In this document: one piece after another, positions 22,934 through 38,635 of the stretch
Layout of the letters: each line of letters opens with the position of its first letter
Position numbering within the stretch: the first letter of the stretch is position 1
Source: Athripsodes cinereus
Taxonomy: Eukaryota > Arthropoda > Insecta > Trichoptera > Leptoceridae
Assembly: GCA_947579605.1 (NCBI GenBank)
Contig: OX388317.1
Location: 16,883,384-16,947,383 of the forward strand
Direction: 5' to 3'
Length of the DNA stretch: 64,000 bases
Notes under the pieces: generated by a model
The model's database searches: none
What the model saw: only the letters and a program-made list of their open reading frames with translations
What the model was told of the DNA's origin: nothing
Made by a program: the position numbers and the translations under genes

Positions 22934-25900
22934 ATGAGTAATTCGACAATTTTTTATACGGAACCAGGATTTTGTCCAAAATGTGGTTCTATTTTGCCAT
23001 TGTTAAGTGAAAAGGGGGGAATCGAGTGCTATCTGTGTAAAGAACAGTATAACCCAGAAAGTTTGTAAACTGATTAACCTTTAAATTCTTAGATTTTTAA
23101 AATTAATATTATGTATTGTTTTTTAACCTCATTATTTTGTTATTATTAATCACTAAGTTTTTGTTTTTATTGCAGTTTTTGGAGATATGAAAGTTAAATA
23201 TACCGTCCAATTTAACATGACCGAAAAAGACATAGTTAAGAAAAAGAAAACAAGATCCATAAAAACAGAGGAAGAAGAGGGACCTGTAGTAGAAAGAAGA
23301 TGTGGCGGATGTGGAAACGAGAGGATGTCTTATGCTACTCTACAGTTGAGGTCAGCTGATGAAGGACAGACAGTGTTTTACACATGTACCAAGTGCAAGT
23401 AAGCTATATTTTTATACTTTAGTCGGAAGTTTTGTTCGCAAGTCTTACGTTGACATAAAAGTCTAATAATTCTTCCATAAAGGTATCTGTTGATATCAGC
23501 GATAGTTTATTTATACACACTTATATCATAAACTAAGAAAAAGTGAGCTTATGCTCATTATTTTTATGCATATTATTTATTTCTTATAATCTACCCGAAA
23601 TTAGTGATTTGTGAGCTCCATCAGCTCAGTTATTCACTATGTCAAGTGTCAAGCATACCTAAACTGAATGCTAGGAAAACCATAAATGATTCATATTGTC
23701 GCTCGGCGTTCAATACCGCAAATGTAACAATTACAAAATTTTACAGGAGGCCTAATAAACTGAATAAAAGTTACGTTAGCGCCGAGTCCATATTCACGAG
23801 TTCCATATGGCATTCTAGCAGTTTGGATAATATTTGGGAAATTTTTTGTATACATATAATATTTAAAAAAAAAACTATTTCACCTAAATTGTTGAATTTG
23901 CGGTATTGAACGCTGAGTGACGATATGGTTTTATACCTCATATACTTTTCCACCTACAACCAATTACTTTCAACCAATTACCGGCCTATCTCCAACCTTC
24001 CTTTTCTATCTAAGGTACTCGAGCGCGTAATTGCATCCCAGCTGACAGCTTACCTTGAAAGCAACGACTTATATCAGAGTTACCAATTCGCTTACAGGAA
24101 AAACCATTCCACCGAATCCGCCCTTACAAGACTGACATCCGACTTAATAACGGGCGTCGCATCAGGAAACATCGGCCTAGTGACGGTCCTCGACATGAGC
24201 GCCGCCTTCGACACCGTGGATCACACAATGCTCCTTCAATGTCTCGAGACCGAATACAATATTCACGGAACCATTCTGGAATGGCTGCGATGCTATCTAA
24301 CCAATAGAAGGTGGTCCGTAAAAGTGGAATCTGGGTCAACCAACGAAGATGTCGTTACTCAAGGAGTACCGCAAGGATCAGTCCTTGGTCCAATACTGTT
24401 TATATTGTACATAGGATGCATCGACCGCCTCCTGGAAGAGTGTGGCATGCAAAACTACGCATACGCCGACGATCGTGTCCTTGTTAGTTTCTGTAGCCCG
24501 GATCAAAAGGACAATTTAGTGGCTACCACTGTCCGGTGCGTTGAAAAACTCTCGTCCATAATGGCCCAGAGACGCCTAAAACTGAATCCAACCAAAACCG
24601 AATTTATGTGGGTTGCCTCCCCAGGACGCCAACATCTCATAGACACCAAACAAATCTCTGTCGCTGGCACCAACATAACACCATCGCGCACAATATCCGT
24701 TCTCGGCGTCTTACTGGACGAAGCACTCTCCATGGAAGCCCAAGTATCCAGGACAGTAAGCACAGCCTTTTTCCACATTCGTCAACTGCATCTCGTATCC
24801 AAAAATCTATCTGTAGATGCAGTAAAAAGTCTGATCGCCTCCTTTGTCATCTCTCGTCTGGATTACTGCAACATCATATACACAGGACTGCCCCAGACTC
24901 TTCTCAATCGCCTCCAGATGGCTTTTAATGCTGCCGCCAGGACTATCTACAGAGAGAACAAGCGTTGCCACATCACTCCACTACTAAAAGATCTACATTG
25001 GCTGAGGGTCCCAGAGAGAGTGGAGTTTAAATTGTGTCTCACTGTCCACAAGGCCTTATGCGGCACGGCACCCACATGTCTAACCGAACTCTGTTCCGTC
25101 GACGAAACTCCGAAACGACCGCTGCGCTCGGCCTCTTCTGCTGTCAACAAACTCGTGAAACCCAATATGGCGAACACCTCCAAATTTGCAGAAAGGAGCT
25201 TCAGAGCCGCCGCGCCATCCGTCTGGAACAGACTGCCCACAGATCTGAGGGTGAATCAGTCCACAACCACGTTTAGAACCAAGTTGAAAACACTACTGTT
25301 CGGGAGAAGTCACGGCGCCCTTGAGATGGTCACGGATCATTAAACGGCGCCACATATAAATAGTCCGATTATTATTATTACAAAATCTACTACATTTCTC
25401 AATATTAAATTTACTAATTTATTTCATTATTAACCCTTGGTTACTACTCAAGGGTCAAAATGACCCTGTAACATTTGGAAACAATTTTTTCGTACAATAA
25501 CTCTTAGACAACCCCACTTATAATCTCGTGTATTCTCAGCATTGCATCTGTTCTAGCTCATGGTATTTGTATTCAGCCATCTTTTTCAAATTTCTCGCCA
25601 TAACAACAGTGACAGGGTCATATTGACCCTTGAGTAGCATTGGCGTCAGTAAAAGAAAATTATTTGTTTTAGTTTAAATTGTTTTCTTTTGTGTAAAATT
25701 ATTATTATTATAAGATATTTTTATACTCCATTTAATCATAGGTTTTTGAAGTATTTTTATTTGTTTTATTATTTACTTTGGATGTGTCTTTGCCTCAGAT
25801 ATGGGTAAAAAAATATGTTTACAAACAAAAATATTGATTAATTTTTATTAATTTTACGTACATATTTTTTATATTTATTTTTATTAATGCCGATGTTTTT

Positions 25901-26987
25901 ACCTATATGATTGATTTTACATGTTTATACACCCAATTTTCAATTATTCTTCTTGTACCTATTTTTAGAATTTTCAATTTATCAATTTGCCATTTGTGTG
26001 CCTACATGTTTCTGTTGCCGTAATTTTATTTGATGTCTGTACTTACTCTGTAATTTTATTTGATGTTTTCTACTTCTGTTTAGGTAAAGTGTAGAGTCTT
26101 GATTGGTTTACGTATTATAAATATTTATTGTTGAATTATATTTTGAGATAAACTGTATGACTCTGTTACAATAAAATAAAAATTATAATATTGTGAATGC
26201 CTTGTTTGATGGTAGTGGTTTTGTAAAGGAAGATATTCACGCAAATTCAGGTGTTTCTGCTTCTGCTGTCTCATCTCTACCTTTTACACCATGAAGTCAA
26301 ATAAAATATACATGCCAAGACAATTTATACAACATAAAATAAGAGATTTATACCACAAAAAAAATACCCTGGCAATTGCGTATGATGACATCAAGGGTGT
26401 TGAAAGTGCCACTGTTTGAAAGATCTATTCCAGTTGTTACTAAAGTTGTATTTAAAAGGAAGCGTTGAAATATTTTCTCGTATAAAAAAAATCGGAAAAC
26501 TTACAGTGCTTGTTCTTCTTGTAAAATTTCAATTTTCAACAAATACTTAATCATTGCATGTCCAAACTGTTTAAATAACAATTAATTGTGTATCATTTAA
26601 TTGCAAAGTATATATTTTTAAATAATTAGTTAGTTTTATTTCAATACTGCTATTCATAAGCAAAAAAATAAAAGTTTTATGGGAGGGTCAGGATGACCCT
26701 TGAGTAGCATTCGTGTAACATTTATATTTGAGTAGTAACCAAGTGTTAAATAAACGGCTAATGCCTTTAACAAACATAAAATATAATAAAACAGAACAAA
26801 AAAATACACATTTCACATTAAATCAAAATAGGCTAATGGAAATGAGTTCATTGAAGAATTTGAAATTTTCATTTATGTGGAACATATTCATGATTATTAT
26901 TAAGAAATTTAATGATAACAATATATTATTATGCTAACGGTATTTCTTTATTTTTGTTTCAGATTTAAGGAAACTGAAAACTCTTGA
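22934..26987 (+). CDS. Polr1H: RNA polymerase I subunit RPA12 (zinc-ribbon cleavage subunit), 3 exons
   Basis: Exons 22934-23060, 23176-23398 and 26963-26987 join in frame (phases 1 and 2, GT-AG introns) to give 124 aa, the usual RPA12 length. The N-terminal zinc ribbon has C14, C17, C32, C35 with the FCPKCGSILP signature. A lysine/glutamate linker (about 60-80) follows. The C-terminal TFIIS-like ribbon has C85, C88, C113, C116 and the hairpin RSADEGQT (101-108), whose D104-E105 pair is the acidic dipeptide used for nascent RNA cleavage in this family. The known role is proofreading, backtrack cleavage and termination by RNA polymerase I in the nucleolus. The start is the first ATG, 14 codons before the first cysteine. 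The last exon encodes only FKETENS plus part of a lysine codon. The first donor (A|GTTTGT) is weak, but it is the only one that keeps frame. Intron 2 is 3.6 kb and full of mobile elements. Confidence 0.93.
23692..23927. mobile_element. MITE with ~30-bp terminal inverted repeats (Polr1H intron 2)
   Basis: The left end CATATTGTCGCTCGGCGTTC continues to CAATACCGCAAAT. The right end is its reverse complement with a few changes (ATTTGCGGTATTGAACGCTG then AGTGACGATATGG). Total about 236 bp with no transposase. The target duplication is unclear, so I do not assign a superfamily. The LINE fragment begins about 30 bases after the right end. Confidence 0.75.
23958..25375 (+). mobile_element. 5'-truncated non-LTR retrotransposon (CR1/L2-like), reverse transcriptase ORF open
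   Basis: A frame open from 23925 to a TAA at 25343 (472 codons) carries reverse transcriptase from NYRPISNLPF (residue 18) on. It has VLDMSAAFDTVDH with catalytic Asp at 90, PQGSVLGP (149-156) and the catalytic YADD (180-183, at 24462). A C-terminal domain ends with SFRAAAPSVWNRLP and TFRTKLKTLLF, typical of CR1/L2-type LINEs. The endonuclease domain and the first part of the RT are missing, so it is a dead-on-arrival 5' truncation. The first 17 codons of the open frame are probably host or MITE sequence. The 3' end is a short (ATT)n run at about 25363-25378. GC content is visibly higher than the surroundings and there are no stops, so the insertion looks fairly young. It lies in sense orientation within RPA12 intron 2. 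Confidence 0.9.
25430..26749. mobile_element. piggyBac-like TTAA element, non-autonomous, 1.3 kb (Polr1H intron 2)
   Basis: TTAA at both ends. The termini TTAACCCTTGGTTACTACTC (left) and TTAACACTTGGTTACTACTC (right, reverse complement) are inverted repeats with one mismatch in 20. A 17-bp palindrome of the form AGGGTCANNATGACCCT occurs three times (25451-25467, 25614-25630, 26684-26700), the last two followed by TGAGTAGCATT. There is no transposase frame inside. TTAA target choice is the hallmark of piggyBac elements. Confidence 0.82.
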
Positions 26988-27378
26988 AGTTTTACACACC
27001 TACTACATGGAATTTGTCTCTGATAAAAAAATTAATCCATTCTCATCAAAATTTGCAATTCAAAATCTTTTTTTTTACAATATGAATTGTTTTCACTGTA
27101 TAATGATTGTTTCGTACATATAGTCTAAGTACAAAGATCGCCCAGTTCCATAAGAAAACAACTCAATATTCTAATATTTTGAGATATGGTCTGCTGAAAC
27201 ATTTAGTACTTTTGTAATTTACCAAAACCACAAAAATGTGGTTCTAGTTTGTATAATTTATTAACCTTATATAATAATCTAGAATTGAAAATCTTCGCTT
27301 TCTATACATAATATCTTGATTTTGAGTCATTCTATGGAACTGGACCGTTGGTATTCTTGAGAATGTAAGGTTTGATGG

Positions 27379-27384
27379 AATAAA
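27379..27384 (+). terminator. Candidate polyadenylation signal of Polr1H
   Basis: AATAAA on the plus strand, 392 bases after the RPA12 stop codon. It is the first canonical hexamer I found downstream. A variant signal closer to the stop is possible. Confidence 0.35.
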
Positions 27385-27529
27385 TTGTAAAATATTGTAC
27401 AGTAAAACGCATTCACATTTTTTCTTAAGTGAATCCAATATGATATCTACCAACAATATCATTAATTCTTCTTCCACCTCAAGTTCTTCTCAGGGGGAAC
27501 ACGACAGAAAGAAGACTCCTGCATACTTT

Positions 27530-27665
27530 TCATGGAATTATCATCAACCTTAACGTTCCTCGGGAGCACAGGGTAGAAACCAGCCTGTTCCATTCAGAGC
27601 ATCTCTGTGCTAATCGCGTCACCTCTTCCCATGACATTCCCTGCACTCTGATTGTTGTTTTGTTA
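27530..27665 (-). mobile_element. LINE tail remnant, family 4, downstream of Polr1H
   Basis: The minus strand reads VQGMSWEEVTRLAQRCSEW, NRLVSTLCSRG. The (ATC)-type tail is short. It lies in the convergent space between the Polr1H and HP1-like genes. Confidence 0.7.
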
Positions 27666-28238
27666 CCAGAGTATGAGAATAAAAACTAAAGGACATCAAA
27701 TAAAAGACAATAATTTTCCTATGTACAATGATTTTCTTAATATAGTCATAATGTAAATAATTATTTGTGGGAAATGTATAATCTTAGACATATAATTTTT
27801 TTTGTTTTAATTGGGGAGAACTTCATTATATGAAAATTAATTTTAATTATTTCTTCTTTTTAGATTTAGGTATACACATAATAAATTTTCAAGAACAAGA
27901 TCGGAAGTTATACATTAACAAAATATTCATTTTCTGAATTAACAAGAATATGAATGGCTAACTCGGTCCATGCAAGGCATGTGAGAGCTAACAAATCTCA
28001 ATCTTCCAAAGCTAGGTCCTGCTGCCGTAGCTTTGCTTCTTACAATATACTTGGTGGATACTTGAACTTATTTAAACATGTGTGTGTCAAAATGACCACA
28101 TTTCATACATTTTTTGTATATTGTATGTAATGTTTGTATGGAATAAGGCTGTTTTTGCATTCAAATGTAAATTTATTTCAAACATTTTAAGTTTAACGAA
28201 TACTTTTTTTGAAGTTCAAATCTTCATTTTGATAGTTT

Positions 28239-28244
28239 TTTATT
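28239..28244 (-). terminator. Polyadenylation signal of the HP1-like gene
   Basis: AATAAA on the minus strand, 80 bases after the stop codon at 28324, the usual distance for a short 3' UTR. Confidence 0.6.
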
Positions 28245-28323
28245 TAATTGAGATGCGCAGTATAAAAACACACTTATTTACAATAATTTACTTCAATACT
28301 TAATTTGCGTGACCGATAATAAT

Positions 28324-31853
<3,530 letters not shown>

Positions 31854-32604
31854 GATTTGATTAATGAAATGACAAAATGTAAGTTAATATTAACGGTTTC
31901 CACCAGAGTAATATAATTATATTATCACAAATAAACGTTTTTTCTAAATATAATACTAGACAGTAAACAAGGCGGCCTAAAAAACTAAATAGCGTCACTT
32001 ACAATTTATTGCCATATTTAAAAAATATATATAATTTTGATTTTCGTATGTATACTACGTGAAATATAAAATATTTTTCATTTTATGTTCTCTTTGTGTA
32101 AGATATTTTTAATACATTAAAATTAACTAGATTATCAATTTTCTTTTTGTTAGTTGTAAAATACTTAAAATATATTTTTTAAGTTATTGTCAACCCATTT
32201 TTGTAGCATATTCCTTATAATTGGGAATATTTTTTTAATACTGGTAACTTTAAAAAAAGATTCCTGTTTTACCGGCAATACTTTAAAGCAAGGATGTCTC
32301 AAATAGTAATATCCCGAATTGAGAATTTTATTGTAGTTTGATTTGAAAATAATGTTTTACGAATACAATTCATATTATGAAATATCTTCTATGATTTACA
32401 ACTTATCATTGACTTCTCAGTATAAAATAACTTAAGTTATTTGCTAAAGCACTACAATTTATGTGGTGAATAGATTAGAAATCTTACGACTACAGTTTTT
32501 TTAGTTTTTATACGCATTCTTATTTGTGTGTATACTTGAAAATGTGTTAATTTAATATTTTAATTGTAATTTTATTATGATGTAAAATATTTTCAAAACT
32601 TCAC

Positions 32605-33699
32605 GATCAGCAGGCCGATCACGTAACTTCGTTACTATTATAGTAATAGCGATTTTGAACTGTCAAAGTGTTTTTGCGATCACCTAAGCCCATCTGACAC
32701 TTCAAAATCGCTATTGATAATTTTATTGCACCCCAAGGTTTTTTTTGTATGGACTTGCTAGAATGTAGCGATCACGTAACCATTAATAATAGTCGAAGTG
32801 CAATAAAATTACTATTACTAATAGGAGCGTCTCGAGAGATGCTTCTATCAGTGAAACACGACGTTTATTTTACTTAAATCACTCACAAATGAGTGGATGG
32901 TCTTGAAAAAATAGGATAGACGTTTATTTTTGTGTGTTGGCAATTAATGAATATTAAATAATTCATATTATCGAATTGGCGTTGCGTTTTTGTTGTTTTT
33001 GTATTCTTCGCGTTATCACATTGTGTATAGTGTTATCGTGTAAAAACTTACGTAAGAAGAAAGTAAGAAAGCTCTATAAAGATTTTTTTTGTGAAACTCG
33101 ACGATGATTTTGCGTTTTGGCTAATTATTACATATTTAATATTACCGAATTTTGGTTGTAGGTTTTTTCTGTGTTGGTGTGATATTATTGGAATTTGCGG
33201 AAGAAAAAACCGACAACAACGGCAATGACCGCCAACCCGCCAACAAGTGGCGCCAATGCGTACTAAAGCATTCTATGCGCAAACGCACAAAGCTTGCCTG
33301 CCGACATACAACAAAAAATAAAAATAACGATACACCCCAAGGGACAAAATTGTCCGCATTTGAATACAGTGAACCAAAAACAGTTTGAAATCGCGTCAAA
33401 TTCCACAATAATGTGCTAATATCACAATCAAGAATTTCTGTTTTGGTAATTGGCTAAACAACTTGCGTTGTCCATGAAATATATTACTTTTGCACAGTTT
33501 GGCACAAAAGACCGCTGGTATCGGTAATTTACGCTGCGAGTGTACCAATGTTTTAACCTTGAGATTGATTTAAGGTCCTGTAATAGTAATTGTAATGCCT
33601 TTTATGGCTTTACGTGATACCAATTTTATGACTTAATTATTAATACGTTACAATACATTACAATTACAATGGAAAAATTACGTGATCGGCCAGCAGATC
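32605..33699. mobile_element. Non-autonomous DNA transposon, 1.1 kb, superfamily unclear
   Basis: The inverted ends are GATCAGCAGGCCGATCACGT and GATCTGCTGGCCGATCACGT, both followed by AA. The word GATCACGTAAC recurs at 32770. The left end holds a further inverted pair: AATAGCGATTTTGAAC then CTTCAAAATCGCTATT (32646-32719). A GC-richer centre (33190-33300) has short frames on both strands but no recognised domain. It lies upstream of the HP1-like gene start. Confidence 0.65.
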
Positions 33700-35129
33700 A
33701 TTATCATTCTTCGAGATCACGATCATTAACGACGAAAAAGGCGATGACAAAAACAATTTATACGAAATCACTAGTAATTATCGTTTTTAGCGGTTAGGTT
33801 GGTTGGTAACAGTTTTGTCCCTATTTTAGTTTCCTCTTTATTGATTTGATAGCCCTATTTTAGTTCCTTTTGTTGACTAATGATGGCGCAGAATAATTAT
33901 TCTGTTTCATTAATTTTTCACTAGATGGTGATAGTAGATCAATTTTATTTTATGAATAATTCGAAGTTTCTAATTAATATTACGTACAATGTCACAAGAA
34001 GCGGGCTTTATAAATCTCAGTGATTTGTGTACAAAATAATTATAACTCTTATTAATAAATACCTTATTATTGAAATAAAGTGATTTCTTCAATCGAGATC
34101 GTTATCTATACCTACCTACGGTTTGGACCGGAAATTTTAATTAGACGCAATAGTACCTATTATGCACGAATGACATTATGGTGTAAAATGCAAAATTTGT
34201 TATGTAGGTACAATGTACATCTATAGACACTTTGTTGAAAGTCAGTCATATTATATACCTACCTATACAGAGGCGTTGAGTGCGCTTTCATGTAAATGAT
34301 AATATGAATGTGAGTAGATATTAAGGATAAAGTAGGTACCTACTTACTTATTAAGGCAGATACCTATACCATTATGTACGTAAAATAATCAAAGACATTA
34401 TACAAGATCTAGACTGTGCACTTTTGACTAAAATAAAGCATTAATATGCTTTCAAATGCCGCAATAAGGTCCAAATTCCTATGAAAAAATGAAGCGTATC
34501 ACATGATACAGTAGCTCTTTAGACTAATACCTAAGATATATGTATATAATATAGGTATGTAGAAGTGTGGACGGGTAACGAAGGCATTCATTGGAATATT
34601 TCTACGGAGAATGCTCCGAATTGTCGCCAAAAGATTTAAGATTTTTGATTGATGCTTGATGGTTGACGTTCGCAGCTGTGGCACTGGTTAACGAGGATGT
34701 GTAATATCTTGTTATGCATTATGTCTGTGACTCTGTGAAAATAATAGGTAAAAAAGTCATAGACTGTGACCATAAAGATGCGACATAAACTTAATGCAAG
34801 TAGGTAGGTAGAACTACCTACTTGCTTCTACCTAGGTAAGATACATAAATGGTAAAGTGCATGCATGGTTTTAGTCGTAAAGGGAACAAGTTGAGTGATG
34901 CTTAAATATAAATATACGTAGCTACCAGCTTCCATTTTTACTCAACCAAGAGTAAAAAAAGATTTATGATGCAGGTAAGTATTACGTAGTTCATAATTCA
35001 CTCGGTGTCGGGTGCCTTGCCGAAAAAAAGAAATAAAGAAGAGTACTTTCGTAGTAAGTTAATAAAATATCTATAGTTTTTGTATATTATAAAAGTAAAT
35101 AATTATTTATCTATCTCTTTGTTTTTATA
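33700..35129. other. Non-coding sequence
   Basis: No gene seen. 34560-34640 (AACGAAGGCATTCATTGGAA, CTACGGAGAATGCTCCGAAT) may be an old LINE fragment, reading AFIGIFLRRMLRIVAKR. 34797-34830 is a small hairpin of GTAGGTA words. Confidence 0.5.
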
Positions 35130-35829
35130 GAATCACAGCATTTTCCTCAAATGGAGTCTCAATGAGTATTAAACATGCAGGTATACCTTATCTTACCGAG
35201 GAAGCGACTGCGAACATTGCCTTAAATGGAGTGAGCATCAAACAAGTAAGAGAATTCGTATACTTGGGCAGCAGAATAAACCAGGATGGACGCTCCAAAT
35301 TGGAAATTGTGAGCAGAATAAGCCAGGCAAGGATTGCCTTTAACAAAAAATCCAAGATATTGGAATCCCCAAATATTGATTTAAGCGTAAGGAAGAACCT
35401 TACTAAAGCCTTTGTATGGAGCATTCTGCTTTATGCTTGTGAGACGTGGACCATCAGCAAGAGTGAAAGTGGACGGTTGGCGGCCTTTGAGATGTGGTGC
35501 TACAGACGCATGCTGAAGATCCATTGGTCGGAACACGTCGAAAACGAAGAAGTATTAACCAGGGTAGGCGAAAAAAGGCAACTTCTTAAGAGAATCAGCC
35601 AACAACGAGCTAACTGGATTGGCCACAACATCAGGCACCCAGGACTACCTACTCATCGCCATCGCGGAGGGTAAGACCGAGGGGACAAATGGCAGAGGCC
35701 GACCAAGAGATGCGTACATGGACCAACTTAAGAAGGACATGAACAGTGGCTCATGAAAAGACTGGCTGAGAATAGGGAGGAATGGAGAAGAAAAACCAAA
35801 CTCGTTGCAGACCAATCCAATGGATTGTA
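35130..35829 (+). mobile_element. LINE ORF2 C-terminal half, family 3, frameshifted
   Basis: An open frame 35162-35674 encodes REFVYLGSRINQDGRSKLEI, LLYACETWTISKSESGRLAA, EMWCYRRMLKIHWSEHV and RANWIGHNIRH, the region after the RT fingers in many insect LINEs. A frameshift near 35650 moves on to GRGRPRDAYMDQLKKDM, and a second to ENREEWRRKTKLVADQSNGL and a stop at 35829. No RT catalytic domain remains. Confidence 0.82.
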
Positions 35830-36239
35830 ACTCATTATCCTTATCTTCTCCGTACCGCAAAAAATAGGCATTTAGAATGGGTTCCATATTCCATCCCTGA
35901 ATTGAAAATATTAAACATCTTTTTCCTATCTATATGTGGTGTTTTACGAATAGGTAGGTACCTGATTTTTACAGGACAGTCAAAAACTTGCAAAAAGTGG
36001 GAGACTTATTCTGTTCGGGGGCTACGCGGACAAATAATAATTATATTTATAAATAGTGGCTTAATTTTAGCAAAGCCACATACACAAGTAGCTGATTTTT
36101 CTTATACGGAAGAAAAAGCTTAGACGCCTTATTATATAGGTACCTATTGTACATATGAAATAATCTACTATAAATTATTGTGAAATTATACCTAATATCC
36201 TGTATAAGATACTTACCTAACATAAGCAATACACCATTA

Positions 36240-37735
36240 TTAACTCTTTATTGCCCAACTTTTTTTTTTTTTAATTTTTTGAAACCGTCTTAAAGAATTA
36301 TAGATTATTGATAGTTTATTAGGTTTCTAGTGAAAAAAATGTAAAAAAAAAAAATTTTACCCAAAAATTGGAGTGTTCCCAAATGGGAACTCTGGGAAAA
36401 TAAGCAACAAAATAAGTACAGAATAAGAAGCATACAAATAATAAAATGTAACATTCATAACATGTGAAAAAATGTATTTGATGAACATGATATAATATTT
36501 ATAAGTTTTTTTATTGAAATTATCAACAAAAAAAAACAAACATAGACAATAATCAAAAAATAAAAATAATTATGAAAATAAAAAAAAGCGTCATTTACTA
36601 AGCATGAAATGCTCTAGAACAATTCATGTGGATGTGCACTTGACATTTTTGACAAATCTTTCTTGATTTTGCTTTGGGACAGTAACAAAACAATGTTTTA
36701 TTCCATCAAACCGGTCGTTAGAATGAACTTTGGAAGACATAGGTTTAGTACTCTTAGTCCGACCAAAGGCTGTAATTAGTGTTCCATATATTTTTTAAAT
36801 ATACCATCGCAATATTTCGTCGAAAAGCAAGGTAGTCAAGCACAGGAGGCTTTTCAATTTTTTTGTGCAATTGCCAGATGTTGTGGACAACAGTGTCAAT
36901 ATAATAGGCGAACAAACACCACCACCATTTTTATGATCTGATGCCGACTCTGTAATTTCTTATAGTTTTGTCCATTCGATCCACGCCACACATAAGCTTC
37001 TTATACTGTGCAATAACATTGAGGTATTGACATTCTTTTTTTCTCCTTCTTGACCTATCTTGGTGCCAGCCTCCTGCCCATCTTGAACAATTGTATAATC
37101 TGCTTCTGTTTGCATCTGACGACCACTCTGGACAGACATCGTTTTCTCATCTGGACAGACATTATTTTCATCGCCACTATCTTCTTCAGATTCATTTCCT
37201 TCTATTGGCGGTTGTACATATATGTACTCGTGAGTTTGCTGCATTTAAATCCTTTTCATTTTCCAATATATCTATAATATTTGCAGTTGTTAAGCTGTAT
37301 TAAAAATAAATAAAAATGAAAGTTGTCATACAAAACCATTACTACTATTTTATCCCATAGTTCCCATTTGGGAACATTAAAAATAAAACTATATTAATTG
37401 GAAAAATATATAACAATAATATTTTTTTGTGTTGTAGATAAGAATTATACTTTATTTTTAGTAAGTATTCGTATTTTTTGAAAACAAAAATTATTTTTAA
37501 AAAAAAATATTCATACATGTTTTTCGCCATGTCGTCAACACTCAAAAACGCAAAATTCAAATTGACACAACAGGACACTAACGCAGTCTAGCATAAACTG
37601 AACTGCACTTAAAAAATGTCCACTATAACTACTATTTTATAACAATTAAATACCGTCGTTAAATCTATCCTGTTTTGAAATATATTTGTTTTAACTTTTG
37701 TTCCCATTTGAGAACTCTGGTCAATAATGAGTTAA
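36240..37735. mobile_element. piggyBac-like element with decayed transposase, 1.5 kb
   Basis: Flanked by TTAA (36240-36243 and 37732-37735). The inverted ends are TTAACTCTTTATTGCCCA and TTAACTCATTATTGACCA. A 16-bp near-palindrome GTTCCCAAATGGGAAC occurs at 36375-36390, 37360-37375 and, less exactly, 37700-37715. The minus strand carries transposase remnants (separate entry). Confidence 0.85.
36595..37244 (-). pseudogene. piggyBac-type transposase remnant
   Basis: On the minus strand, 37244-36960 reads as an acidic N-terminal part (NESEEDSGDEN) as in many piggyBac transposases. About 36950-36780 reads KWWWCLFAYYIDTVVHNIWQ then DYLAFRRNIAMVYL, the end of the DDE region in that family. About 36690-36600 reads the C-terminal cysteine-rich finger (CPKAKSRKICQKCQ then HIHMNCSRAFH). 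Most of the catalytic DDE core is deleted and frame breaks separate the pieces, so it cannot encode an active enzyme. Confidence 0.82.
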
Positions 37736-38139
37736 TGTAAGTATATACCTATCTGTAGGTAAGTATTTATAGGTAGAATGAACCTGCGTAAGTGATAGGT
37801 ATGTATGTACATAAATGTAATAAAACATTACAATTAGTGTACCCATACAGTTAATGTCCATTGTATTTTCACTTTCTTTTACAGTAACATATAGGTGGTA
37901 ATGTATTATAGATACTTAGTACTTAGATGGGTTTATATAACTTAGTATTATTTGTTGAAGGAATCTTTCAAGTAGGTATAAAACTAATGACAAAATGTTT
38001 ACATACCGGTTCGTTTGTTGTAATAAGGCTCTAAGCGCAATAATTTTGAAAAACAATGTCAATAATGTAATCTTCTTAATTCGTTTTATATTTGTTTCGA
38101 ATTCGACACTAAATTTACTACTACATTATCGCGACATAA

Positions 38140-38265
38140 TATTCCACAAGTGGGATAGCAAAAGGACTAGTTGAATACAATAATTAGGAAACCTGTCCTC
38201 TCCGTGCCAAAAAATAAGACATTCAAGGTGGGTGGCGAACATCATTGCTTAAAAAATATGAAGAT
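38140..38265 (-). repeat. Repeat family A
   Basis: GCGACATAATATTCCACAAG, GGAAACCTGTCCTCTCCGTG, CCAAAAAATAAGACATTCAA and GGTGGGTGGCGAACATCATT, the reverse complement of the consensus order. Confidence 0.7.
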
Positions 38266-38516
38266 TTTTGTTATTGTAACAATTGGACAATCGTAATGAT
38301 GTCTTTCACTATACCTTTATATTTAATTTAATAAAGTATAATGAAACATCTGTTATTGATGCACAAATTGCTAAGAAAAGTATTTCATATACCTAACCTA
38401 GAATCAATTTATTTTATTTATTTATTTTTATTTTTGTATGGGTATATTTATTTATTATTATTTTTTTTTTTTTATGGTTCTGGCATACTTTATTATTTTT
38501 CTTATTTTTTTTTTTC

Positions 38517-38635
38517 AAACATCAGGTTGGTTGGCAGAAATTGCCATTTGGCAATAAACCCGCCTTTTGTACAATGTACTTGTCTATTGTCACAATAAAG
38601 TTTATTTTATTTTATTTATTTTTTTATTTAATCAA
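38517..38635 (+). mobile_element. LINE 3' end with (TTTAT)n tail
   Basis: GGCAGAAATTGCCATTTGGC, AATAAACCCGCCTTTTGTAC, then GTCTATTGTCACAATAAAGT and TTTATTTTATTTTATTTATT. The paired GAAATTGCC/GGCAAT stem and Pu-rich 3' end mark the conserved 3' stem-loop of a non-LTR family. Confidence 0.65.

Noticed and set aside
24124..25276. Antisense and alternate-frame ORFs over the LINE
   Set aside because: Shadows of the long reverse transcriptase frame in GC-richer sequence.
33142..33408. Overlapping 78-88 codon frames on both strands
   Set aside because: They lie inside an inverted-repeat element, match no family and have no splice or start context.
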